Shown: piece after piece, positions 21,201 through 33,600 of the stretch
Layout of the letters: each line of letters begins with the position of its first letter
How positions within the stretch are numbered: the stretch's first letter is position 1
Assembly (NCBI GenBank): GCA_008704415.1
Contig: VXIS01000169.1
Span: forward strand, 36,305-100,304
Source of the DNA: Sphaerosporella brunnea
Lineage: Eukaryota > Ascomycota > Pezizomycetes > Pezizales > Pyronemataceae
Length of the DNA stretch: 64,000 nucleotides
Direction: 5' to 3'
Made by a program: the position numbers and the translations under genes
The notes under the pieces: generated by a model
Databases searched by the model: none
The model's input: the letters and a program-made list of their open reading frames with translations, nothing else
Told to the model about the DNA's origin: nothing

Positions 21201-24200
21201 TGGCGACAACACCTCATGTGGAAATCCGACATAGTGCAGGGGCATTAATTCCGTCTCTCAAAAACCTTGAAGGGATGTACGTGTGGGGACCGGCCAGCTG
21301 CTGTAGGCTGTTCTGAGTGGTCACCTGGTGGTGGCCTGGTGGTGGGGTTAGTATCATCAATAAAAACAAGCTGCAAGGACAGCTGCATGACACTTTTTGA
21401 ACGGCACAGAACGTACCGGCTCTTCATTTGGGTTGAAGCCTCGAATTGATGCTATCTTCCATCGTGATTTCGGCCTCCTTGGGTGTCCCGGTGTTGATTC
21501 CCGAAGAAAAACAAACAGCGTTGAAGCCTTCAAAAAGATACACTGAGCCTCGATACATGGAACTAACTGCAGGCTAGAAGTTAGCTATTCCTTGCCTTGG
21601 GCAAAAAGCCCCCGAAGTCGCCCAGCTAAGTCAGGCTGCCTCCAGTTCTATTCTTGCTTATCTGACGACAGTATTCTCGTAGTTGACTACGCGAAATCAT
21701 CATGGCGATTTTTTTTGCGTAACATCATGACAGTAGTGGCATTTAGGTATTTTTTGATATTCACCCCTGCAGTCAACAGTTATAATCGGTCGCAACTCCA
21801 CACGAGACGTCTAGAGTCTAGACCTCCATTCTGCGGGATTTGTTAGTACTGATCCAATCGCTGGCATTTGCGAAGCCCGAGAGCCGGCCGGACTGCACTG
21901 GCGATCACTTGTCATAAAGATCTTCCCAATTGCCGAGAGGAGCCGACCCCGCAGAACTGCAGATGCGTCTCGCGAAGCTATCTGTTGGCTATCTCCTTCC
22001 GGGTCCGGTAGATAGATACAACTGACGGCCGACGATCACTGTACCTCACATTGCGAAACAACCTGGTAGTGCTATATACAAAGAAGCAGTTTCCAAATGG
22101 ACGAAAGGTGGCATAAAAATACCGACACTCACCGACTCCAAACTATCATCCTTCTTAGTACGTGGCCGTCGATAAGACCGAAAGGCTCTTAACCTGCAAT
22201 CGTTGGATGTCTTTCGAGATGATCGTTCCCGCATTCCCGCAGTCTCCTCTTCCTCGTTTCCGGTTTGCAACTGAGGGAAATATGTGGTCATTCGACCATA
22301 ATGAATGTACATCGTAGCAGGACAGTGTATCAAGTAGGTTGTCTGGTAAAACACCCGCTCAGGAGGGCCCAGGTGCAGGTGATTTATAATGTGTGTACCT
22401 CAGCTGACTCGGAGACCCCGTGAAGGGCTTTCCTGCGCTAGTCCGTCTCGAACCTGCAACATCGTTCAGACCACCGGCTTCGCCACGATATCCCCCTTTA
22501 AAATTTGCTCTTAGTATTACGCCTCAAGTGTTGATAATACGAAAGCGCTTGACCGAGCCCTCTCAGCCGCTGCAAGTATCTCTTCCCGACCGCATACTTG
22601 GTACTGATGACTGACATTCCTCGAGTACAGAGAGTCGCTCTCCTATTCCTCGATATTTCTACACAGCCTACGGCCGATGGTGACGCGAGGGATCTAGCTA
22701 GCTGTCAATGGGCTTAGTTCCGTACACGGCACAGGAGACATAAGATGAAGGAGATTTCCTCCAGCATCCCTCTTACAAGCCATCACGCACGGCATCGCTG
22801 TATAAAAGTCCCAATTTTCCAACATTTCCAACAGTTTCGAAAAATTCGGCATCTTCTCAGCTCCGCTAGAGTAGCACCTGTTCAGCGCCAAACAATAGCA
22901 TCCTTGCCATTGCAAACGCCTCGAAACAAGCAGAGAGATGGAATGTACTCGTATAGGGTTGTTGGTTGTAGTTTGCAGGTTCATCCCTAAATTTGACTCG
23001 GTTTAGTAATCGAACCCTTAAGCTGATTTACATCCAGTTGGTCGTCGTGCAACTTACATTTACAACGGATGCTCCAAACACGCGCTCCTTTGTGAGGCGA
23101 TCAATCACAACCCAAATACTCTGATTGAGAGTTTTTAAAACCCTGGCCGAGTTTGCTACCACCACGATGCGAAATCGCCCTATGTCGGCACCAGATTTTA
23201 GTATAGGGAGTGGCAGTCGGCAAGCGTGGTTCCATCGGTCAAAGCATGATGCTTCTCTAAGCGGATCCAGTCGAAATCAGCAGGCCTCGCCATGGCAAGG
23301 CGTTACCTCGACTCCTTCAAACAGCGACAGCGATCGCACACGACCAGAGCCGAAAGAAGGAAGCCACACACTGTTGAGATACTTCCTTCTACGCGATGGG
23401 TCCCCGAGGCTTCCAATAATATCTGCTCATCTTAGGTGCAGCGGTTCGGCCCACGAGTTGAACTTATTTAAAGTCCCGGTACCTGTGTCGCTCCACATTC
23501 CGGTGCCTTGCGTCGTGTCGGTACTCCGTTGGTACATGTGTCTCAGGACCCTTCACGTTCGACGTCGGCGTTTAGAATAGCTGGGAAGCAACAAAACGAC
23601 TCCTGGCCTTGGAAACGGTTCTTTGTCTTATTCCGCGGCGACGAAGGCGAACAAGAATTTTGATCGGCGTTTGCCAGTAAACAGTTGGTGGTTTTGACCT
23701 TGTACGAGTACTACACCGCTGTCAGCGACTACCAGATGGAGAGTCTTTAAGAGAATGGCGCCTCGCTCACTTGGCTCTTCAGAGGCAGGATCCTTCGAGC
23801 GAATGTCTTTTCGATCTTTTTCAGCGTTGCGTGGGCCGGGAGAAAGGGGATGAGGTCGTCCAAAACAGCTCTGCCCTTAGTACAGCACTGCGGATGATTA
23901 AGTCCCCACCGATTGCGCCGACTGGTGGCGAGTAAAAAACGGAGGCCAGCCCTCTAAACGACGATTTATCGTTCAAGATGAAGGACTCAGCAACTAGATC
24001 CCACCACTGTCTATTTCAACTGATCCGTACTGCATCCAAACCCCTGTATTGGACAGCTGCTGATACGGAGGAGGACACAGCACCACACGAGAAGCAGAAG
24101 CAGAAGCAAAATCTTAATAACACACGCTGAAACTTCTATACCGATGTCTAATAACAAAGCTAAAAAGCGAAATCACAAATGCAAAGGCGGGGAAGGTGGT

Positions 24201-24452
24201 GAGACGAAAACAATTACACGCCCACCGGCACAAAAAAGAGCCACATGCAGCTAGGACGTCAGAAAAAATGCAGTGCCAAAAAAAAAACTGCACTACCCAA
24301 AAGAAAAAAGCAAAGTCTATTGTTGGGAATATAGGAAACGATAAAACACCAGAAAAGGAAAATAACGAGAACAAAAAGAAAAAAAATCCAGGCTGACTGG
24401 ACCCCGAACTCCTTGCTGGTCCCGGCTGCCCGATATCGCCGGCACTTTCAAT
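18214..24452. other. 6-kb gene desert
   Basis: No domain-bearing frame is visible on either strand. The best coding-like pieces are 22190-22300 on the minus strand (TGNEEEETAGMRERSSRKT..., ending at a good GTGAGT donor near 22127) and 23161-23420 on the plus strand (Ser/Arg-rich). Neither has a supportable start, splice partner or homologue. A run of nine Gs is at 19075-19083. Composition is moderate in GC, with no sign of strong AT conversion. Confidence 0.45.
22443..22484 (-). promoter_or_regulatory. tRNA-like A-box and B-box pair
   Basis: On the minus strand tggcgaagccgg (complement of 22474-22485) fits the Pol III A-box exactly, and ggttcgagacgg (complement of 22443-22454) fits the B-box in 10 of 11 positions. 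The 19-bp gap is too short for a normal tRNA, and the T-arm does not pair. It is a decayed tRNA or the head of a tRNA-derived SINE; it could also be chance. Confidence 0.25.
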
Positions 24453-24842
24453 CTAAACGGCGGTGATTGTGGCTTCCGTGCCCGCGGTTGAGGGTGCTCT
24501 TCTGGTGGATGTGGTTGAATGTGTAGTGCTGGGCGCGGTGTTCTTGCTTGATGTGTTGCCGAAGCCAGGGAATGTGGAACCACCAAAGCAACCGGTGCTC
24601 GAAGCCGTTTCGGTTTCGGTGTCGTTGCGAGTAAACTGTGACGGGAGACTGGAAAGATTGGCCACAACTGTGTTGTTTGAGGAGGCTTGAATTGCGCCAG
24701 AAGTCCCGCCCTCGGTTGCTGTGGCGGGCCCTTGCTCAAGGACTTTGTCGAGACCCTTCAGATAGGCCTCTATGCGATCCGTCCTACTGCTTCCAGTCAT
24801 GTTACAAGCAGAAAAGGGCGGCGAACGGTTCGAAGAAGACAT
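24453..24842 (-). CDS. possible small Ser/Thr-rich protein
   Basis: An uninterrupted frame of 129 residues, or 116 from the internal ATG at 24803. That internal form starts with a plausible helix (TDRIEAYLKGLDKVLEQG). The rest is Ser/Thr/Asn-rich with no domain (TTHSTTSTRRAPSTAGTE). It is the most protein-like frame in the 18-30 kb interval. The opposite strand is also partly open, so the call is tentative. Confidence 0.3.
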   Translation of the reverse strand: MSSSNRSPPFSACNMTGSSRTDRIEAYLKGLDKVLEQGPATATEGGTSGAIQASSNNTVVANLSSLPSQFTRNDTETETASSTGCFGGSTFPGFGNTSSKNTAPSTTHSTTSTRRAPSTAGTEATITAV

Positions 24843-26608
24843 TTGGTTTGGGTTTCGAGAGGAAGGTCAATGAGCTGTGGATGGAAGACTATGGGTATGT
24901 CTACAGCGCGGTGGTATCTTTATACCATTCACCTAGCTCTCACAATTTCTTGTGCCAATATGAGCCCGAGTCATACCGTCAACACGGCTGCGGGTGTGTA
25001 AGGAATTAGTTGCGCACAAGGAGGCGGTGAGAATTGTTCCCATGTTATTCTGAGGGTCTCCGGCGTACGTTCCCTAGGTCTCAAGCTCTAGCGCAAGGTG
25101 GCAGTTCGAATTCGCAGGATCCTTTTCGAAAGCAAAGCTGGGCAGAAATATGGGATCAGCCTTCATGAGAGAGGAATCATGGTAACTCAATCTGCTACCT
25201 TAAAGAGAGACTTAGCGTTGACTGAGGGAAACAGATTTCCTCCCATAACCTGGGTGTTGGGGCCCTAAGGTGCACAAAACCGGCGCGCGAACGAACGTCA
25301 TACCCACAGGGTTTCCGATTCCTAGTGCGCTGTGCGAAGGGACACGTACCTGAAGGAATATCTCAAAGTTGCAAATGAACGGGCTTCGATTCAGTTATAC
25401 CACCGACCTTGCCGGCATGGCAGTGTAAGACCGTCATAGGGAAGGGCCAACGGACCCAATACTGATAGTGGTATGGCTCCTACTTGTCGCCTCGTGGTAG
25501 TTGAAGCCTCTCGCAAGTTAGGCGGAACCTAAGCGCCAGGCATAATATCTCGTCCCGCTACGTGATACATGCTTACCGGCGCAAGTCAACCTTGATTGCC
25601 CTATGAGGCCATGCAAATCCGCGCGCTTTTCGCGCTCTGGGAGCGTTCCACAGGCGCGCACGCACACTTTAGCGCCTACCAATTCCTATGGGGCGACAGG
25701 GACTCATGATGGATTCGCGCACATGAGGAACAATGGCCAATTGACAAACATCTTTACCCCGCAGCCTTCCAGCTCCGCCATCCGACGTGCCCTGCTGGTC
25801 TCTTGATTATCGTGCGGCCACGATGGATAGCAACAGTGGACTTAGCCAGCTTATCGAGGGCTTTCAGGAAGCCCTGCCCTGCCTTGTCACGGGCTCAAAC
25901 ATTGTGCGTCTATCTGGCTAGCTACGCGGTTTCAAAGATGTTTGCACATGAGGCGCACACTCACATATTCCTCCTCCTCAGCTGTTATACCCTCATGAGT
26001 GTGGCTATGATGAAAGGCTTTTTATGAATGTGGACGACGAAGTCGGGTTTATCCAGCCTTAACCTTTCGACTGCTCATAAGGATGCGAGAAGGCTGGGTT
26101 TTCGTAATATTTCACCTCCGCCGGCGCCAAACCTGCCTTATGGCGGCTCTGTGATTTAAGGTTGCGGGCATGGTAGGCTGTCACCGCAATGGCACGTGAA
26201 GCTCGATCTCGTGGCGGGGAATTTGCAGCAACAACTCTATTGGGACACACTCAGGAATAATAACAATAAAAAACCTCCTTTTGCTAACAAAAAATAAACA
26301 GGAATGTAGGAAAATACTTGTTCCCCACGGCGAAATAAATGGAAACAAAAACAACATCCCAGGAAGCAAAACCAACCAAACTTTTACTGCCTCGCGGCGC
26401 GTCTCTCTCCGGAAAACACGAAGGAAAGATGGATCCAACTCTTTGAAAGAAATCCCCACTCGTTTCCTGCCATACCAATCTATCTGATGTCGACCTCCAT
26501 CGCTAGGCCTTAAACCAACAAACAGGAACCCCAGCAACCCACCAGCCACCACAATCTCAGGGCACAAATCCAGCGCGTGGACCTCTATCCTCACAAGCCC
26601 TCGCCCCG

Positions 26609-26660
26609 AAACCCTCAAACCCTCAAACCCTCAAACCCCCAAACCCCCAAACCCACCCAA
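26609..26660 (+). repeat. aaaccctc/aaaccccc microsatellite
   Basis: About six tandem 7-8-bp units rich in CCC. They resemble but do not equal the fungal telomere unit CCCTAA. Confidence 0.8.
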
Positions 26661-28769
26661 CCATGACACCTATCTCCAATCACCATTCCATTAGGCAATG
26701 GCAGCTGAAGCGAACGCTCAACCGTAGAGTTGACGAGGAAAATTGTGGAGAGTCGAAGAAAACATGCAGGCCGCCATGCGCCACCGAAACGTCAAGAGAA
26801 AGCGAACAAAAGAAAACCGCGTCTGCGAAGCCGTTCGTGGAAGGAGATTTCGGAGGCAGGAGTTCAAAATGAGCCATTGAAAAAAGAAGTCGTCAAGATG
26901 CCGATCGTATGCATCCGGAAAAACGGTCCCAAACAAAAGGAATTCGTGCAGCCAGGCGGTGACCGTGAGAGTGATTGGGATGAACGGAAAAGGAGTGTCG
27001 AAGGAGGAAAGTCGAAGTCTCGTCGTTGGGGTGGAAATCAAACACGCTGCCGTACCAAATTCAGCGTTTTTTTGCTGGGAAGAACGCAAATACCAGAACG
27101 ACGTCTGGTCTCCGCGAAAGCGGTTATTGAGGTGAAGAACTGCCGGAAGATTTGGGCATGATGGCATCGAAGTCCGCCAGAGTTTTTGCCATATCCTTTC
27201 CCGCAGAATCTGCACGGTCTGTGCCGATCGAATGGTATGGTGTCCATGCATCTTCCTGGATGCTGGAATCGAAGTAGCGGTTCATCATTACGCTTCGGGG
27301 AATCGAACCGCAGTCGGCAGAGTTGCTACTAGGCATCGTGGCAGAGTCGAAAAATGAGGGGAAAAAAAAGAAAGTTGGTGAGGTATTTTGTTGTTGAAGA
27401 CACTTGGTATTATGGATACTGGTACCTTCGAAAGTGTTTGCGCCGTCTCAAACAAGCAAGCAACAATCGGCGTGAAGGGGTGTATGGGGTACTATTATTG
27501 ATAATGCCGAAAAAAATCACCGTGGCAGTGACACCTACTTGAATCCGCCGCCACAAATGCGGCTCTCGCTAATCACGGTCCACCGGCCCCTCAGCCCTCC
27601 TTGTACGATGATGTGGTTGCGCGGCAGCTGAGAAGGAGCGGCTCAATCATGGTATGCGTACCGTTCCGGTGACGCTGCTGGTAACTTTTGGCTACGGATA
27701 CTTCACATCTGGCGGTTACAGCGTATGTTTTAGGTAGCTTGCCATACACTGTACCCCTTAACTAGCGGGTTTTTTGCACGGGGTTTCCGGAGCAGCCTTG
27801 CTCGGGAAAGACGTAATGAGCCGGTAGCCCTTCGGTGGAGTTCTCTGCGCGATATTTGCTAACGATGAAGACAGCGTTCAATTATTCCTTTTTACCAGAT
27901 TAAACTGGCGCCTAGCTCAACACGAGATTTTCACGATGATTTTGAAGGTCCTTTTTGGGTCTTATACAGCGGCAGTTATGATGTTTGCAGGTCAGCTAAC
28001 AAATTATCATGGAGTAAGGTACAGCCTTGCGTATTCTTCAACTATAACTCCACATCCTCCACCTCGACGGTGCCACTCCTGGCCAGCCAGCACTTCTTTA
28101 AACTTCTGCTCACCGTTCACCACCGAACACGCATCCCATGCATTGCTTTGAGCAGCAGCAAGCTTACTGCATTGCGCAGAAGGTGCGCCGAGAGGAAAAC
28201 GCAATCTCCATTCAGGCCACCACGATGGATTCTTGTCGGGCTTTGCAATGCCACAAAGCCACTCTTATAGCCCATGGATTCCGATGCCCTCGTCATATAT
28301 GGTCCAAGAGCAGAAAAGGTAGAAAGGGGGAGGGGGGAGCATTGCAAACGGCTATATGCTGCTGCTACTTGCGGAAAGTGAACACGGAGCAGAAGGATTG
28401 CCGTGGCTTCACTCTGCAGGCTACTGTTGGCATCAGTTACGGCCGAGTTCAGAAGGAAGATTCTTGCAAACATTCCATCTTGCAAACGGGTGAGCGGCCA
28501 GACAGGTCCGAACTGTGCTGACCGTACAACGTTGCTCTGCCTCGAGAAGGCTCCCCGGGACGATACACTGGGCGCGCACGCGGGACTTGACCAAGCAGTC
28601 GGCGCGCTTCAGTGGAGATGAAGGTATTTGTCGCCAACGGGATGGATGCGCTGCTGCCAGCAAACACGGTGTCTCGTACATCGGCAGCGCTGTTGCGATC
28701 CACACCACAGAAGAAGGCAAGGGATGGGACACGAGGTTCAAGATGAGATGTAATGCGGGGCTCAAAAGG

Positions 28770-28807
<38 letters not shown>
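28770..28807 (+). repeat. 38-base A homopolymer
   Basis: An uninterrupted A-run. It could be the tail of a retroposed sequence, but no LINE sequence is recognisable before it and no target duplication was found. Confidence 0.9.
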
Positions 28808-28810
<3 letters not shown>

Positions 28811-30684
28811 GCTAGCTCGGGTGGCAGCAATTGCTTTGCTGCTATCCCATCCACCGATTATTTTCTACAAGCGGAGAAACAAAAAGTCTACGATTCCGAC
28901 AGCACAGATCGTCGGGAGGGCCCAGGGGTGTGGGCAGGAGAACAACACATGAAGGGCGTGGCGAGGGACGTTTGCAGACGGTAAATCACTTAAAACCTTA
29001 AGCACGTCCTCTGCAATCATCAATCACGTTACCTACGTGATTGGCTTGCACAGCGCACTGGTATGTACTTTCCTACTAGACGAAAAACAACATATCCGGA
29101 CACCTTGTGTAACAACCCCCAACCCACCAAAACGCAACAGCGCAACGAAAAATCGTCGGCACAAATTCCTTATGCCCGAAGGGTTTCAGCTGCTGTCTGT
29201 TAATTTCAAGACTCCTTCCAAAAATTTTGAGTGAGATCCAGAGAAGTTGTCGATTGTTCGCTGCGTGGCTTGGCTGTGGGACAGGGTTCTGAGCAGATAA
29301 CCGTTGGCTGCAGCAAGATCTACCCGTCTTGCCAGCCAGCAATTAAGCAGGGCCGCCACGATAGCTTGCTATGCAAACTGGTGGGGTGGGATCCGTGGCT
29401 TTGATATCGATTGGAGAAAAAACGCATGCGCATCGCGGGTGAATTGCATGCGCATGCGCTGCTCGTGGCAGGCATTTGGATCTCAACAACTTCTCCCTCG
29501 AGTTAAGTTTCAGCGACTTCACTTGCTGCGTTTTTTGGTTCTCGATGCCGGCCACACTAGTATGCTGTCTGCCCGTCCAAAAAGGAAGGCAAAAGGTCTC
29601 AGCCGATCAGTCTAAACTAGCATCAGTGCATATTGCATCAGTGCATATTGATCATCTTGAAGCCTGCGAGATGTGATCTGTCAGCTTTGGCTTCCGTCAG
29701 TGCTCTTTTTTTTGCTTTCCCGTTTGGGTGGCAGTGCGCAGAGCCGGCGTGCATGCCTCGCGACTTTCTCCCGTGATGCCAGCAGGCACTGGATCGGGCG
29801 CGGCGAGCTGTTCAAATTTGTCCGCAGGCGGAATCGTTGTGTCTGCTGCCAGGCTGTTCTAGGAGCACATTCGTCGGGGGGCGCTTGCTGCCACTACCAC
29901 CAGCCAAGTATGCAGCGCATGGAGTCCGCCCTGCGAGGCTGACAGTCCACGTTCAGGTGATTGAGAAGCCAAAGACCTTTCGTGTCCGGCCGTGGCAGAG
30001 AAACTGAGTCAGTACTATCGAGGGAGGATGAAGGTTGGCGAGCACCAAAGCCGGCCAACGAAGGCTCAAGGCGCCCGCAGCGACCCAGAGCGTGTGCTTG
30101 GGGGTCTATAGTGCGGAGCGCTGATTTATTGATTATTGGTGCCTGGGATGAGATCGGTGAGATGGATCGAGTGACTTCTAGTGTCTGGTTGCCATGCAAC
30201 CTGACGCACGTAACGTGTAAGCACTCGTCGACGTCACCTTGCACGAGTTCGATACTGTGTAGAGTACAATGGGGTAGATGACCTCTTGTTCTTTTCTCAT
30301 GAGGAGTAAATCAAACGTGCTGGCAGGCCACCATCCACAGTACCCCCATCGTCGACGGCTTGCAATTGGTTTCCATGTAACGATCATGCAGGTTCCTTCC
30401 CACCGCTCAGCTGAATGTCCGTGATGCGAGGCTGACGTTGTGACATTGTTCGTCTTGAATCAAACCCTAACCGGGACATGAAATCGTCGCCGCGCTTTGG
30501 CCACGGACGCCAATCGCGATTTCACGTGCGGTTGGTTACCGGAGGCCAACTTGCGCTTGGTTGCTTGATCTGCATTGCTCTCTCCTCAACTCGCAAAGTC
30601 CCCGCCAATCGTGCGCGATAGCCAATGAGTCCCGGACATCGACGATTTCTGAGCAACCTAAGCTAAAGTACAACCTCTTTCAAC

Positions 30685-33600
30685 ATGTCGCGCGTGTCGT
30701 CTCTCGGTCTACACTCGCCGACCGCTCTGCCGTACTGCATCACCGAGAAGCTCCTACCAGAACAACCATCGCCTGATTCGTACACCTGGACCACCGGCTT
30801 ACCTCACGAAGAGCTCCTCGTCGCCGGCAACGCGGTTGTCTGGTCCCAGGGCGGTGTTATCCGTCGCGTGTTCCGCTACGATGTCGAGAAGGAGCCGGTC
30901 GTGCACGCGGTGCTTACGTGGTTCCCATCTGACGACCCCCTCGACGCGGTCGGGAATGTCAAAGAAACCGAGGAAGACGCCGAAGGAGCAGGCTACGTGA
31001 GCGGCGGAAGTGAGGGAAACAAACGGAAGCCCGATTGGTCCGACGATGTTAAAGCCAAAAAGCGCCTGAACACGTGGAACTCGAAGACGAGATCTTACGC
31101 GACGCAATTGGGAAGCTTTCCGAAGGCACGCGGTTTAGATGGAGGTGTCGGAGGCTCTGGTACGACGGTAGAAGATGCTGAAGAGGTGGTCAAGAGCGGG
31201 CGAGTGAGGGCGTTAGTAGTATTCCTCAAGACCCAGGCGTTCGTTTACTACCTTTCAGGGACGATGCATGTAATCCACTTGCCGTTCGAGATTCAGCACG
31301 CGATGCCCGCTCCTCGGGGGTTGATTCTACAACGGAAGCACCAGATCCCGCCTCCTCCCGCTCCCTTTGCTACTGGGAATGCGTTCGCGAGAAGACCACC
31401 TGTCGCAGTCAAGGACTTTCCAAGTCTCTTCACGTTGACCGACCCGCTATCGGAGCCAGGATTGGTGATGATCACGCCCAACACACCATGTACGGAAGGA
31501 TTGCTGTACATTTCGCCTTTCTCGGAGTTCGATCCAACAGAGCAACAGGATATCTCCCCCGGAAAACCCAATCCACACGTCCCTGAGGTTATATTCGCTG
31601 TCACGCATAACCATGAGAGGTCTATGGTTACCATTTGGCAAGTGCGGTATGTTCCGCAAGACAAGCCAGTCAACCCTCAGCGACGAACACCCTCTACGTC
31701 CGGCACCCTATCACGTCGTAGGTCGTCTTTTGGGCCCGGAACTGGCGCAACAACACCAGTCACTGTGGCATCTAGCTCTACCTTGGCCGGCAAGTCTGGC
31801 CGAGATTCTTTGGGACCAAGTGAGATCTCATCACTCAATGTCTTGGGAGAAGATTTTGAGACTGTGGGCGGAAGGCGATCTTCTAGACGAGTCTCATCGA
31901 TGATGGCTCGTGCGGATCTCTCGGGAAACCACGAATCTAGTCACCGGTTCTCCGATGTTTCATCTTCTATTGGAACCTCATTTGGTCCCCCACCGGTTCC
32001 TCAGAACACCATGTTGCCGGAGGACCAGCCCGTTGACGAATTGCTAAACGAGCTCAATATGGGCTCCTTGGGCATCGGAATGGATGAGATCGGAAGCTAC
32101 GATGGTGAAGGATTGAAGCAAGAAGTCTTGATGAACAAGCTGGAGACCTTCCCCTCAAAGTTATCTGAGACTAAAGGATGGGGTCCGGATACTTCGTTGA
32201 GGGCTTTTACACTGCGCGACCCTCCATCTGTGGCTGCTGCATGTATTGTCGGCAAAGAGACCCCAGGCAAGAAGATTGTCCTTTTCCTAATGAACAGGAA
32301 TGAGCAGAGTCTTTTGCAGATAACGCTCAACATACGGATCCACGAGGCAGGGCCCAAGAGCTATGCACGGCGGTCGAGCACCAAATTTGGTGTGGCGGCA
32401 ATGGGATACAGTGCTGTGACCGTTGCCTCGCAGAAAAGGAACGACGTGCGTGATGCTATACGAATCCAAGATGGAGGAATGCAGAAAGTACTAATCCTCA
32501 CTGGCGATGGTAAATTCGTATTGTATTCCCCATGGGGCGGTACCATGGATGTCAGCTTACCCCCTACACTCGCAAGGTGGAACCCTAGTGCTGTTGGCGA
32601 AGATGGAAGCCGACGAGGCAGCCGAAAGAAGGAGTGGGCACGGACTCTTAGTACGACTCCGGCCACATACTGTCGGCTTGAATACTCGGATCCAGGTGGA
32701 CGACTAACTGTCGTCGACGGAGAGGGCGTTAGTCATCGCATAAGCATGACCCTAGCTCCCCGAGAAACAGCCACGAGGATCAGTTTGGAGACACTGAGGA
32801 TCATCCTAGGTGGCTCTCTTGGACCTGCTGTCGGTGAAGGCATTTGTGCTGCCTGGATGATCGTTGCGAAGTGGCTTCACGCCATCTCGGACCCCGAGGC
32901 TTCCCTGGTCCAAAATATGAAAGGCCTTTCGCCTGCAGAAGAGTGGAAAGCCCTTGTTGTCACAGTCTTCCTCCTTGGTGTTCCGATTCTTCCTGATCCT
33001 AAGCCCCAAACCCGGCGCAAGAGCGCATTTGTCAGAAGCACGTCTATGATTGCTGAGCGAGATTGGGAGGATCTGGCTAGCCACGAGGGTGATTGGGGAA
33101 GCGGCCCTGAGTTCATGCGGAGCACCCCTTGGAGATGGATGGCCGACGAACAGGATGACAGGGCCACTAGGCAGCAGAACTCACCTTTGAAGACGAGGGG
33201 TGCACTTGGCCCACCATCTGAGGGTCGATTGACCAACAAGTTTATCATCGACTGCCTGCAAGACGCGCGACAGTTTATGAAGTCCCCCGCTGGAGAAGAA
33301 GTTGAGAAGAACTACTTCGGAAGTGTCGGTAATTTAGCGGAAGTGCGGCGGACCGGTTTGGCTGTCGCGTTGGTCTCCCTACAGCTTCTGAGGGAAGAAT
33401 GGAAGCTTGACATCGCCATGGAGGGTCCGGCACGACGGCTTTGTCCTCTTCTTAGACAGATTGCGGTTTGGCTGGGATGGTCCAATTGGGCTCAGGATTA
33501 CATCTTGGAGGATGTTGAAATGTTTGGTTGGGCGTATGATGAATGTTGGTTATTCCCCCATCGTTCCTTGGACCTAAGCTAACTTTGCTTCATAGCGCGA

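Larger units (their letters stand above)
24843..30684. other. gene-poor interval upstream of APC1
   Basis: No recognisable gene. A 70-codon frame at 27124-27336 (minus; MPSSNSADCGSIPRSVMMNR...) is intact and coding-like but has no family. Repeats present: telomere-like CCCTCAAA units at 26609-26660, a 38-base A-run at 28770-28807, and a duplicated 15-mer (catcagtgcatattg) at about 29622-29651. A self-complementary gcatgcgcat-type cluster lies at about 29425-29462. The 300 bp before 30685 are presumably the APC1 promoter. Confidence 0.4.

Noticed and set aside
26609..26660. Interstitial telomere repeat
   Set aside because: The unit is CCCTCAAA/CCCCCAAA, not the CCCTAA of filamentous fungi, and it is too short.
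27270..27312. tRNA B-box (ggttcgattcc) on the minus strand
   Set aside because: The T-arm does not pair, no A-box lies at a proper distance, and it falls inside a small open frame.
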